NCBI RefSeq assembly: GCF_003149145.1
Contig: NZ_QGDQ01000006.1
Span: 1-64,000, forward strand
From: Quadrisphaera granulorum
GTDB lineage: Bacteria; Actinomycetota; Actinomycetes; Actinomycetales; Quadrisphaeraceae
Direction: 5' to 3'
Length of the DNA: 64,000 nt
Shown one piece after another: positions 48,543-55,555 of the stretch (its first letter is position 1; each line of letters begins with the position of its first letter). The notes beneath the pieces are model-generated. The model searched no databases, was not told where the DNA came from, and worked only from the letters and a program-made list of their open reading frames with translations. A program made the position numbers and the translations under genes.

Positions 48543-48716
48543 TCAGGGGCGCGTGCGGCTCACGACCTCGCTGGTCGGCCACTCGGGGAACGAGTGGCCG
48601 GAGACGTCGTCGTCCTGGTCGTCGTTGACGATGGCGGCGGGGCGGAAGGCGTGGCCGGTGGTGTCGTCCACCTCGGGAGCGAGGTGCTCGGCGCCGGGCT
48701 GCGTGGTGTTCGACAT
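48543..48716 (-). CDS. 57-residue peptide with duplicated DD..GH(A/S)F motif (candidate precursor peptide)
   Basis: ATG 48716 is preceded by AGGAGG at 5 bp, one of the best ribosome sites in the window. The peptide is acidic and has no signal peptide or membrane helix. Two similar blocks occur: DDTTGHAFRP (about 17-26) and DDDVSGHSFPEW (about 35-46), separated by AAIVNDDQ. It has no Cys. A leader-like N-terminus, repeated core blocks, a downstream exporter and a divergent subtilisin gene are features of modified or processed peptides. Function is unknown; a metal-binding or regulatory peptide is the alternative. Confidence 0.75.
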   Translation of the reverse strand: MSNTTQPGAEHLAPEVDDTTGHAFRPAAIVNDDQDDDVSGHSFPEWPTSEVVSRTRP

Positions 48717-48800
48717 GGTGTCCTCCTGGCTGTGCGGCCGCTGCTCCGGTGAGCGGGGCGGTGGAGCGGTACGGCGAGGAGTCTGGAACGGTCCGGCGCG

Positions 48801-48823
48801 GCTGACTGTCAGCCAGCTGACAG
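48801..48823. promoter_or_regulatory. Crp-type palindrome TGTCA-N6-TGACA in divergent spacer
   Basis: GCTGACTGTCAGCCAGCTGACAG holds two overlapping palindromes. The 16-bp core TGTCA-GCCAGC-TGACA (48807-48822) has the 5-6-5 layout of Crp/Fnr operators; CooA uses a similar TGTCA half-site. Another half-site CTGACAG lies at 48837-48843. It sits between the peptide and GAF genes, so one site could control both directions. Binding by the nearby Crp/Fnr protein is inferred. Confidence 0.65.
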
Positions 48824-48879
48824 AGCCTGTGTCGGCTCGCTGACAGACGCCGGTGGCGGACCGCGTGCCAGGATCGGGC

Positions 48880-49518
48880 GTGATCTCGCCCCAGGTGGAT
48901 GGGCCCGGACCAGGGCACGGAGACGACTTCCTCCAGGCCTGCACCGACCTCGGCGTCGCTCTGTTCGGGGCGGTGGCATGTTTGGTGGCCGTCGTGGAAC
49001 CCGACGAGGAGCACCTGGTGTTCCGGGCTGCCAGTGGCCGCGAGACCCAGGGAGTCGTGGGCTTGCGCCTGCCTGTGGGGCGTGGCGTCGCGGGCTGGGT
49101 GGTGTCGTCGGGGCAGGGGATCGCCGTCGAGGACGTCCGCGCTGATCCGCGTTTCGCGCGCGATGTCGCCGAACAGACCGGGTACGTGCCGGCGTCGATC
49201 CTGGCTGCTCCGCTGCCTGCGGCAGCCGGCACCGACGAGGCGCTCGGCGTGGTGGAGGTGCTCGACCGCCGCCGCTCACCGGACCGTGATGACGCGCGCC
49301 TGCTGTCCCTGCTCGCGCGGCAGCTGTCGCTGGGCCTGCAGCTCGAGCAGGCGGCGGACGACGAACGGCAGCTGGCCGCCTCGCCCGCTGCCGCCGCGCT
49401 GGCGGAGCTGTCCGCTGTCGCCGGCCCCGAGTCCTCCGAGGCGCGGCTGGCAGCCACCCTCGTGCTCGGACTGCGCGACCTCGCACAGGAGCGGCGTGGA
49501 CGTCCCGGCCTGGGCTGA
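48880..49518 (+). CDS. GAF-domain protein
   Basis: About 212 residues from GTG 48880 (AGGA 6 bp upstream; GTG 48853 in frame). One GAF domain covers about 15-160: FLQACTDLGVALFGAVACLV, GLRLPVGRGVAGWVVSSGQG, ARDVAEQTGYVPASILAAPL. The C-terminal helix (LARQLSLGLQLEQAADDERQ) may dimerise. It carries no output domain, so it would act on a partner; its stop lies inside the subtilisin gene (23-bp overlap), making coupling likely. Ligand unknown. Confidence 0.88.
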   Translation: MISPQVDGPGPGHGDDFLQACTDLGVALFGAVACLVAVVEPDEEHLVFRAASGRETQGVVGLRLPVGRGVAGWVVSSGQGIAVEDVRADPRFARDVAEQTGYVPASILAAPLPAAAGTDEALGVVEVLDRRRSPDRDDARLLSLLARQLSLGLQLEQAADDERQLAASPAAAALAELSAVAGPESSEARLAATLVLGLRDLAQERRGRPGLG

Positions 49519-50311
49519 GGCCTTCGCCCCGGACCGCCTCGGAACCGTCGACCCGCTGCCGCTGCCGCAGCGGATCACCTCGGAGTGGGCCTTCGGCGAC
49601 GGCTCGGGGCGCGGCGTGAAGGTGGCGATCATCGACAGCGGCGTCGACGCCCGCCACCCGGCGGTCGGCTCGGTGGCCGGCGGCGTCGTCCTCGAACACG
49701 ACCCGGAAGCCCTCGACGGTGTACGGGTGGTCGAGGGGCCCCATGAGGACCTCTTCGGCCACGGCACGGCGTGCGCGGGGATCGTGCGCTCCCTTGCCCC
49801 CGAGTGCCAGATCTACAGCGTGCGGGTGCTCGGGCAGCGCCTCACGGGCAAGGGCGTCGTGTTCGCCGCGGGTATCCGCTGGGCCGCTCGCCACGGGATG
49901 CACGTGGCGAACCTCAGCCTCAGCTCGGCCCGCCAGGACCTCTACGGCCTGTTCCACAGCGTCTCCGACGAGGCCGCCTTCGCCGGGCTCTCGCTGGTGT
50001 GCGCGGCGAACAACTCACCGGGCCCCAGCTACCCGTCGCTGTTCTCTTCCGTGCTGTCGGTCGCCTGCCTACCCGCCGGCTCTACCGGGTTCGCCTACAA
50101 CCCTGCGCCGCCGGTGGAGTTCGGGGCGCCCGGCATCGATGTCGACGTCGCCTGGCTCGACGGCGCCCGGATCACCTCCACGGGCAACAGCTACGCGGCC
50201 CCGCACATCACCGGGCTCGTGGCCCGGGTGCTCGGCGCCCACCCGGGACTGCGGCCGTTCCAGGTCAAGACCGTGCTGCAGGCCGTCGCCGACAACGCGC
50301 GCCGCCCCTGA
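49496..50311 (+). CDS. Cytoplasmic subtilisin-like (S8) serine protease
   Basis: 271 residues from GTG 49496 (AGGAG 4 bp upstream). The catalytic triad is complete: Asp47 in VAIIDSGVD, His89 in DLFGHGTACAG and Ser232 in TGNSYAAPHITG, with oxyanion Asn172 in CAANNSPGPSYPS. There is no signal peptide and no pro-domain, unlike secreted subtilases, so it should act inside the cell as a processing enzyme. The GNS serine block in place of GTS is seen in some peptide-maturation subtilases. It is coupled to the GAF gene and divergent from the GH(A/S)F peptide gene, its most obvious candidate substrate. Its 3' end overlaps the convergent GlxA-type gene by 243 bp. Confidence 0.88.
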   Translation: MDVPAWAEAFAPDRLGTVDPLPLPQRITSEWAFGDGSGRGVKVAIIDSGVDARHPAVGSVAGGVVLEHDPEALDGVRVVEGPHEDLFGHGTACAGIVRSLAPECQIYSVRVLGQRLTGKGVVFAAGIRWAARHGMHVANLSLSSARQDLYGLFHSVSDEAAFAGLSLVCAANNSPGPSYPSLFSSVLSVACLPAGSTGFAYNPAPPVEFGAPGIDVDVAWLDGARITSTGNSYAAPHITGLVARVLGAHPGLRPFQVKTVLQAVADNARRP

Positions 50312-51349
50312 CACTCGGTCGACGACGACTCGACGGTGCTGACGGCGGTAGTCGCTGGGGCTGAGTCCGGTGGCGTTGCGCAGGTGGGTGCGCAAGCTGG
50401 TGGCTGTGCCCAGGCCGCTGCGATGGGCGACCTGCTCGACCGGCAGGTCGGTGGTCTCCAACAGGCGGCGCGCGTGCGCGACGCGCTGAGCGTGCAGCCA
50501 TGCGAGCGGCGTGCATCCGAGGTGCTGGGAGAAGCGTCGGTGGAGGGAGGCTCTGCTCAGCCCAGCCCGGGCGGCGAGTACGGCGACGTCGATCGGATCG
50601 GCCAGGTTCGCCCGCGCCCAGGCGAGCGCGTCGGCGAGGGCGTCCGGTGCGCTGGGTCTGGGGAGCGGCGTCTCGATGTACTGGCGCTGTCCACCGGGGC
50701 GGTGAGCAGGGAAGACCAGCCGGCGAGACACCGCCGCCGCGACGTCGGCCCCGTGGTCAATGGCCACGATGTGCAGCGCCAGGTCCAGCGCCGAGGCACT
50801 ACCAGCAGCCGTCAGCAGGCGCCCGTCGTCGTCGACGAACAGGACCTCCGGGCGTAGGTCGACGTCGGGGTAAGCCCGCCGGAACCTCTCGGCCCACTGC
50901 CAGTGCACCGTGGCCGCGCGCCCGTGCAGCAGACCGGCCTCGGCGAGGGTGAACGCGCCGCTGCACATGCCGACCATCCGCGCTCCGCGGGCGTGGGCCG
51001 CGCGCAGGGCCCCCAGCACCGCGGGGGTGTGGGGCTGGTCGGTGTCGGGACGGTTGGGGACGACGACGGTGTCGGCGTCGTCCAGCGCCTCGAGACCTGC
51101 GGTGGCCGTCATCACGAAGAAGCCCTGGCGCATGCGCACCTGCGGGGCGGTGGTGGCGAAGCGCAGGTCGTAGAGCAGGCCACCGACCTCGGGGCGCTCG
51201 ATGCCGAGGACCTCGGTCATGCAGGCCAGCTCGAAGGGGTTGGAGTCTTCGTCGACCAGGACGACGACGCGGTGCAGCCGGCGGTGCGGCTCGTCAGACG
51301 GGTCGGACCGCTCCCGCCGCGCTGGATCGTGAGACGAATCTTGCGGCAC
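50069..51349 (-). CDS. GlxA-family (DJ-1/PfpI plus AraC) transcriptional regulator with antisense-encoded tail
   Basis: 426 residues from GTG 51349 (ATG 51403 overlaps the divergent cupin start and is less likely). DJ-1/PfpI-like domain with the nucleophile elbow MVGMCSGAFTLAEAGLLHGR; two AraC helix-turn-helix units, LAARAGLSRASLHRRFSQHL and VAHRSGLGTATSLRTHLRNA. Homologous proteins end near SPSDYRRQHR. Here the frame lacks a stop and continues about 85 residues inside the complement of the protease gene; that tail is Arg/Gly/Val-rich with no domain character. Confidence 0.87.
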   Translation of the reverse strand: MPQDSSHDPARRERSDPSDEPHRRLHRVVVLVDEDSNPFELACMTEVLGIERPEVGGLLYDLRFATTAPQVRMRQGFFVMTATAGLEALDDADTVVVPNRPDTDQPHTPAVLGALRAAHARGARMVGMCSGAFTLAEAGLLHGRAATVHWQWAERFRRAYPDVDLRPEVLFVDDDGRLLTAAGSASALDLALHIVAIDHGADVAAAVSRRLVFPAHRPGGQRQYIETPLPRPSAPDALADALAWARANLADPIDVAVLAARAGLSRASLHRRFSQHLGCTPLAWLHAQRVAHARRLLETTDLPVEQVAHRSGLGTATSLRTHLRNATGLSPSDYRRQHRRVVVDRVSGAARVVGDGLQHGLDLERPQSRVGAEHPGHEPGDVRGRVAVARGGDPGAVEPGDVDIDAGRPELHRRRRVVGEPGRAGG

Positions 51350-51401
51350 GCGCTGTTTCTCGCACTCACCGATGTTGCCGCGCAAGCCGCAGCCTCGTTC
51401 C

Positions 51402-51827
51402 ATGAGCGCAGATCACCTCGAAGGCCCCAGCCCCCGCCTCACCCCGAGCGTCAACGTCGAGGAGGTGCTGGCCGGCTTCGAGGAGCTGTGGGCGCCGCGG
51501 GTGGTGGCGCGGGTCAACGACTACGCGGTCAAGGTGGCGAAGGTGCGCGGCGAGTACGTCTGGCACGCCCACCAGGACACCGACGAGCTGTTCTGGGTGC
51601 TCTCGGGGCAGCTGCACCTGCACCAGCGCAACGCGGGGGGCGAGCACGTGGTGGTGCTCGGCCCCCAGGACATGCACGTGGTTCCTCGGGGTGTGGAGCA
51701 CCGCCCGGTCTCGGCCGATGGAGCGGTGATCGTCATGGTGGAACCAGCGGCGACCCTGTCGACGGGCGACTACTCCGGCCAGGTCCCCGATCACGTCACA
51801 TCGACGCGTGGCCTCGCCGTGGACTGA
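51402..51827 (+). CDS. Cupin-domain protein
   Basis: 141 residues from ATG 51402. The cupin core shows the metal ligands: YVWHAHQDTDELFWVLSGQL and LGPQDMHVVPRGVEHRPVSA. N-terminal helix VNVEEVLAGFEELWAPRVVA. It may bind a metal and a small organic ligand or act as an isomerase/dioxygenase-like enzyme. Its gene is divergent from the GlxA-type regulator, which is a likely controller. Confidence 0.9.
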   Translation: MSADHLEGPSPRLTPSVNVEEVLAGFEELWAPRVVARVNDYAVKVAKVRGEYVWHAHQDTDELFWVLSGQLHLHQRNAGGEHVVVLGPQDMHVVPRGVEHRPVSADGAVIVMVEPAATLSTGDYSGQVPDHVTSTRGLAVD

Positions 51828-51839
51828 CCGGGCGGGTCC

Positions 51840-52325
51840 CTACATCCGTTCCAGGCGGATCCCGCGGTCGTCACACTCAGCGGTCAGGCGGCGCGCGTTC
51901 GCCAAGGACGCTGCCCCCAGCGCCAGGACCTCCACGTTGACGTTCAGACCTGACCGCCGGCGAAGGGAGGTCCTCTCGAAGGTGGCCCACGTGGACCACT
52001 CGGGGCGTCCCGGAGCACTGGCGAACGACACGCGCTCGACGCTGCTCCACGGCACGCGTGTGGTGATGCCCAAGCGGCGCGCCACCACGTCATCGCCGTC
52101 GACCCACAGGCCGTTGCAGCCGGGGCCGAGAAGCCACAGCACACACCGCCCCGAGCAGAGGAGCAGCGTGACCAGCAGGGCGAAGATGGCAGCGTCGCTG
52201 GGTTCCGACGAGGATGCGACGAGAGCGAGCACGATGGCCAAGACGGCGAGTGCGCCGCCCAGCGGGAGGGCGGGCCACAGGGCGCGGACGGCCTGCCGCC
52301 GGTCGGCAACGAGGAGGGGGCGCAC
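51840..52325 (-). CDS. Membrane protein with a PH-like domain
   Basis: 161 residues from GTG 52325. Two membrane helices (about 20-65, LGGALAVLAIVLALVASSSE then FALLVTLLLCSGRCVLWLLG) precede a PH-like beta domain (NGLWVDGDDVVARRLGITTR, VPWSSVERVSFA). This layout is common in actinobacterial PH-domain membrane proteins of unknown role. It ends 12 bp from the convergent cupin gene. Confidence 0.7.
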   Translation of the reverse strand: MRPLLVADRRQAVRALWPALPLGGALAVLAIVLALVASSSEPSDAAIFALLVTLLLCSGRCVLWLLGPGCNGLWVDGDDVVARRLGITTRVPWSSVERVSFASAPGRPEWSTWATFERTSLRRRSGLNVNVEVLALGAASLANARRLTAECDDRGIRLERM

Positions 52326-52368
52326 GCCCCCCAGTGTCAGCGACTCGGTCTGTGCTCCTCGTCGGCGG

Positions 52369-53088
52369 TCAGCGCGCCCGCGAGGCCAGGGCCTCGCGTC
52401 GTTCGGCCCCGAAGCGCACGGCGGCGGCCACGCGGGGGTCGTCGTCGTTCTCCAGCAGAGTGATGACGTCGTCGGGCAGAACGGCTTGGCCGGTCAGATG
52501 CCACCGCTCCGCGACGGTGCCCTGCTGAGCGAGGTGGCAGGCACGCGCGGCGTCCTCCTCGCTGTCGGTGACGTCCGGGCGTGTCAGCCTGAAGGAGAGG
52601 AACCCCTGCGGGATCTCGCCGGGCTCGGTGTCGCTCGGCGAGGGGTCCGGAGGCAGGAAACTCACCACCACGGACAGATCGGGGCGCTGCCAGACGGCGG
52701 CGATCTGCTGGTCGGTGTCGACTTGCTCGTGGGGGCCGGGCACCGGGCCGCGTGACTCCGGTGCTCCCAGGAGCTCCTCCAGCCGGTCGGCGATCTGCTC
52801 GGCGACGCGGAAGAGGGCAGCATCATCAGGGTGGCTGAGGATGATCTCGACGGACGGCGGTGTCAGCTCCGTGATGCCGCTGCCCGGCAGCCCACAGGGG
52901 CCGCGCCACTGCCCTCCCCGGCGCCCCCAGGACCATCCGCGCTCGGTCAGCGCCGCGTCGATGCTCGTGGCGTCGGTGAGCAGACCGCCGGTGTTGGCTG
53001 CTCGGGCGAGGTCGAGGCAGACCTCCAGCGTCTGGTTCCAGTCGACGCTGTCAGCGATGTCCCCGCTGCCGTCTCCGTGCCCCGTCAT
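52369..53088 (-). CDS. Hypothetical protein
   Basis: About 239 residues from ATG 53088. The frame is open further upstream but there runs antisense to the GNAT gene. Mixed composition without membrane segments: LEVCLDLARAANTGGLLTDA, VEIILSHPDDAALFRVAEQI, PDDVITLLENDDDPRVAAAV. It ends 43 bp upstream of the PH-domain gene on the same strand. No family recognised. Confidence 0.65.
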   Translation of the reverse strand: MTGHGDGSGDIADSVDWNQTLEVCLDLARAANTGGLLTDATSIDAALTERGWSWGRRGGQWRGPCGLPGSGITELTPPSVEIILSHPDDAALFRVAEQIADRLEELLGAPESRGPVPGPHEQVDTDQQIAAVWQRPDLSVVVSFLPPDPSPSDTEPGEIPQGFLSFRLTRPDVTDSEEDAARACHLAQQGTVAERWHLTGQAVLPDDVITLLENDDDPRVAAAVRFGAERREALASRAR

Positions 53089-53181
53089 CCAGGCATGGTT
53101 GATGCGCGCTGACGACCAGTCAAGGTCAGAGCGCCGTTGGCGACCTCGCCCACAGATGGGGGCCTTGCGAAGATCCGTCCT

Positions 53182-53718
53182 GTGCCCGTCACACTCACCA
53201 CGGCCCGGCTGCTCCTGCGACCCTGGATCGACGACGACGTCGACTTCATCCTCGACATGTACTCGCGCTGGGAGGTGCAACGCTTCATCGGACTGACCCC
53301 GCGCGTCATGACCGAGCGTCACGAGGCCGAGCAGCGCCTTCAGGCCTGGAAGGCCTTCGAGGACCCCGTCCTCGGCATCTGGGCCGTCACCACCCACGAC
53401 GGCGCACGCGCGGGCACGCTGCTGCTGAAGCCGATCCCCGCCTCCGCACCCACCACACCGCTGCCGCCCTCAGGTGACATCGAGATCGGCTGGCACTTCC
53501 ACCCCGACGCGTGGGGGCACGGCTACGCCAGCGAAGCCGCAGCACGCGTTCTCCAGCACGCCTTTGACAGCGGACTGCAGCAGGTGGTCGCGGTGACCAA
53601 CCCTGCCAACACGGCGTCGCAGGCGGTCGCTCGCCGGATCGGTATGGCTCATCGCGGCACCACCGACCGCTACTACGGCACGACGTGCGAGCTGTTCGTC
53701 GCCGAAGCCCCGGCGTAG
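53182..53718 (+). CDS. GNAT-family N-acetyltransferase
   Basis: About 178 residues from GTG 53182; TTG 53137 is an alternative. The RimJ/RimL-like pattern is clear: LTTARLLLRPWIDDDVDFIL, IEIGWHFHPDAWGHGYASEA (acetyl-CoA P-loop), VAVTNPANTASQAVARRIGM. It transfers acetyl from acetyl-CoA to an amine, often a protein N-terminus or an antibiotic; the substrate is unknown. Confidence 0.92.
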   Translation: MPVTLTTARLLLRPWIDDDVDFILDMYSRWEVQRFIGLTPRVMTERHEAEQRLQAWKAFEDPVLGIWAVTTHDGARAGTLLLKPIPASAPTTPLPPSGDIEIGWHFHPDAWGHGYASEAAARVLQHAFDSGLQQVVAVTNPANTASQAVARRIGMAHRGTTDRYYGTTCELFVAEAPA

Positions 53719-53764
53719 CGGTCGCCGTCGTCGTCCCAGTCTTTGACACCCCAGAAGACCGGGC

Positions 53765-54892
53765 TCAGCCCTTTCTCGGGGAGACCCACCGAGCGCTCTT
53801 GAAGGCCAGCGCCGGGCGTTCCACGAACCGCCACGACAGTGCCGCAACTCCCAGGGCGATGACGATGCTGAGTGTGGTGAAGCCGACAGGCCCGAGGGCG
53901 GTGGCGCCGAGCAGGACGAGCAGCACCTGGATCGGCCAGTGCCAGATGTAGGTGCCGTAGGACAGGTCCCAGCTGAGCTGGGGCCGGCGGATAACGGTCA
54001 TCAGCCACAGGCACACGTAGGCGAAGCCGACCGCGCCCACAGTGCGGTAGTCCTCCAGGGTCAACATCGCGACGAGGGTCAGCAGCCCCGCCCCCAGAGC
54101 CAGCAGCGGGTGCATCGGCAGGCGGTGGGCGTACAGCGCTGCGAGCGCCCCGAGCATGAACACGAACAGGAGGTGCGGCAGGTTGTCCGCCGGCAGCGTC
54201 ACCAGTCCCGCTGCTGAGGCGACCAAACCGACCCACAGCGCGAGCGTGGCCGCGGCCACCAGCCAGGTGCGACGGCGCAGGAGACCGAGCAGCCCGAGGG
54301 CGGCAACGGCGAAGTAGCAGAGCGCCTCATAGAAGAGGGTCCACAGTGAGCCGTTGATGACGCCGTCGCTGTGGGGTCCGCCGAGGCCGGCGATGCCGAA
54401 CTGGTTGATCTGCAGGGCCGCGTTGACCGTCACGTAGCGCCAGGCCGGCTCCGAGGCGGCGGTGAAGACCGACAGGGGCGGGCGTTCGCTGAGCATCGCG
54501 GCCACGGGGGCGATGACGAGGGCGGTCACCACCAGGCAGAGCCAGAACGCCGGCGCGATCCGCAACGCCCGGTGCCAGGCGTAACGCCGCACGTCAGCCA
54601 GCCGATTCCAGCTGGAGACCATGAGGTAGCCGCTGATGACGAAGAAGCCGTCCACCGCCAGCACGCCGATCTGGGTGCCGTTCACCGAAGGCTGCCAGCC
54701 GAAGCCGTTCTCCAGTCCGTGGGAGATGGCGACGACGACGGCCAGCGCCAGCCGCATCAGGCTCAGCCCATTGGCGCGGTGGTCGAAGGCGTCCCTCAGG
54801 CTCGGCGCCCACGTGGTGCGCGTGGGCACGTGCCCGGTTCCAGCGGCGGACCGCGCCAACGTGGCGGCGGTCGAAGGCGGGGAGTGGCTCAC
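53765..54892 (-). CDS. Acyltransferase 3 family membrane protein
   Basis: 375 residues from GTG 54892. About ten membrane helices and the family markers: LALAVVVAISHGLENGFGWQ near the start (His in the active site), VDGFFVISGYLMVSSW, RALRIAPAFWLCL, GSLWTLFYEALCYF. It acylates a surface sugar or lipid such as a polysaccharide. Expressed from a promoter with a palindrome between -35 and -10 (54941-54969). Confidence 0.9.
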   Translation of the reverse strand: MSHSPPSTAATLARSAAGTGHVPTRTTWAPSLRDAFDHRANGLSLMRLALAVVVAISHGLENGFGWQPSVNGTQIGVLAVDGFFVISGYLMVSSWNRLADVRRYAWHRALRIAPAFWLCLVVTALVIAPVAAMLSERPPLSVFTAASEPAWRYVTVNAALQINQFGIAGLGGPHSDGVINGSLWTLFYEALCYFAVAALGLLGLLRRRTWLVAAATLALWVGLVASAAGLVTLPADNLPHLLFVFMLGALAALYAHRLPMHPLLALGAGLLTLVAMLTLEDYRTVGAVGFAYVCLWLMTVIRRPQLSWDLSYGTYIWHWPIQVLLVLLGATALGPVGFTTLSIVIALGVAALSWRFVERPALAFKSARWVSPRKG

Positions 54893-54940
54893 GGTGGGCT
54901 CCGTCGGGGCGCAGAGGGCGACCCGACGCGCGGGCTGACA

Positions 54941-54969
54941 TCTCTACCCTAACCCGAGGGTAGGGATAA
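54941..54969 (-). promoter_or_regulatory. Acyltransferase promoter with palindromic operator in the spacer
   Basis: On the minus strand TTATCC (-35, 54969-54964) and TAGAGA (-10, 54946-54941) are 17 bp apart. The palindrome CTACCCT-AACCCG-AGGGTAG (54944-54963) fills the spacer. The upstream gene encodes a MerR-type regulator, whose class binds between -35 and -10; the link is inferred. Confidence 0.6.
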
Positions 54970-55004
54970 GCCACCTGATCGCTGCCGCGACACGCGGTGA
55001 GTTC

Positions 55005-55469
55005 TCAGGGAGTGCTGGCATCACCAGCAGCGCTCGTGGCCCTGGCGTGGCGCTCGCGCAGCAGCCCGACGAACTCCTCGGCCATTGCCACCTTCGCGAT
55101 GAGCTTGCGGCGGCTCTCCTCGGCCTGGTCGAGGTAGTCCGCCAGCCGCGCGGCCAGGTCCGCGGCCTCGGCGGGGTCGCTGTCAGCACCCCCGAAGCTC
55201 TCGGCGTCGACGGTGTCGGCAATGGCCATGACGTCGCGCATCTGATCCAGCGTGAACCCCAGCGGCTTCATGCGCCGGATGACCAGCAGCCTGTCGACGT
55301 CGTGCCGGCTGTAGAGCCGGAAGCCGCCCTCGCTGCGCGCCGAGGGAGAGAGCAGACCGACCTCGTCCCAGTGGCGCAGGGTGTTGACCGACAGGCCCGT
55401 CAGCTCGATGACCTGACCGATCTGCATCGGCTTATCGGGGTCGTCGTTCGAGTGGGGGCGTGGCGGCAT
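55005..55469 (-). CDS. MerR-family transcriptional regulator
   Basis: About 154 residues from ATG 55469. HTH: MQIGQVIELTGLSVNTLRHW, DEVGLLSPSARSEGGFRLYS, then HDVDRLLVIRRMKPLGFTLD, followed by a helical dimer part. Only this C-terminal portion of a much longer open frame has protein character. It lies 86 bp downstream of the SulP gene on the same strand. Possible targets are that operon and the acyltransferase promoter next to it. Confidence 0.9.
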   Translation of the reverse strand: MPPRPHSNDDPDKPMQIGQVIELTGLSVNTLRHWDEVGLLSPSARSEGGFRLYSRHDVDRLLVIRRMKPLGFTLDQMRDVMAIADTVDAESFGGADSDPAEAADLAARLADYLDQAEESRRKLIAKVAMAEEFVGLLRERHARATSAAGDASTP

Positions 55470-55508
55470 GGAGCCACTCTTCCGCACCGCGCCAGGCGGG
55501 ACAGTGCT

Positions 55509-55554
55509 GGTGGGTGGGCTGGTGGGTGGGCTGGTGGTCGGGCTGGTGCCGGGG
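55509..55554 (+). repeat. G-rich tract with G-quadruplex potential
   Basis: Repeated GGTGGGCT units give at least four GGG runs within about 40 bp on the plus strand, between the SulP and MerR genes. The genes run on the minus strand, so the tract is on their template strand. Confidence 0.6.
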
Positions 55555-55555
55555 C

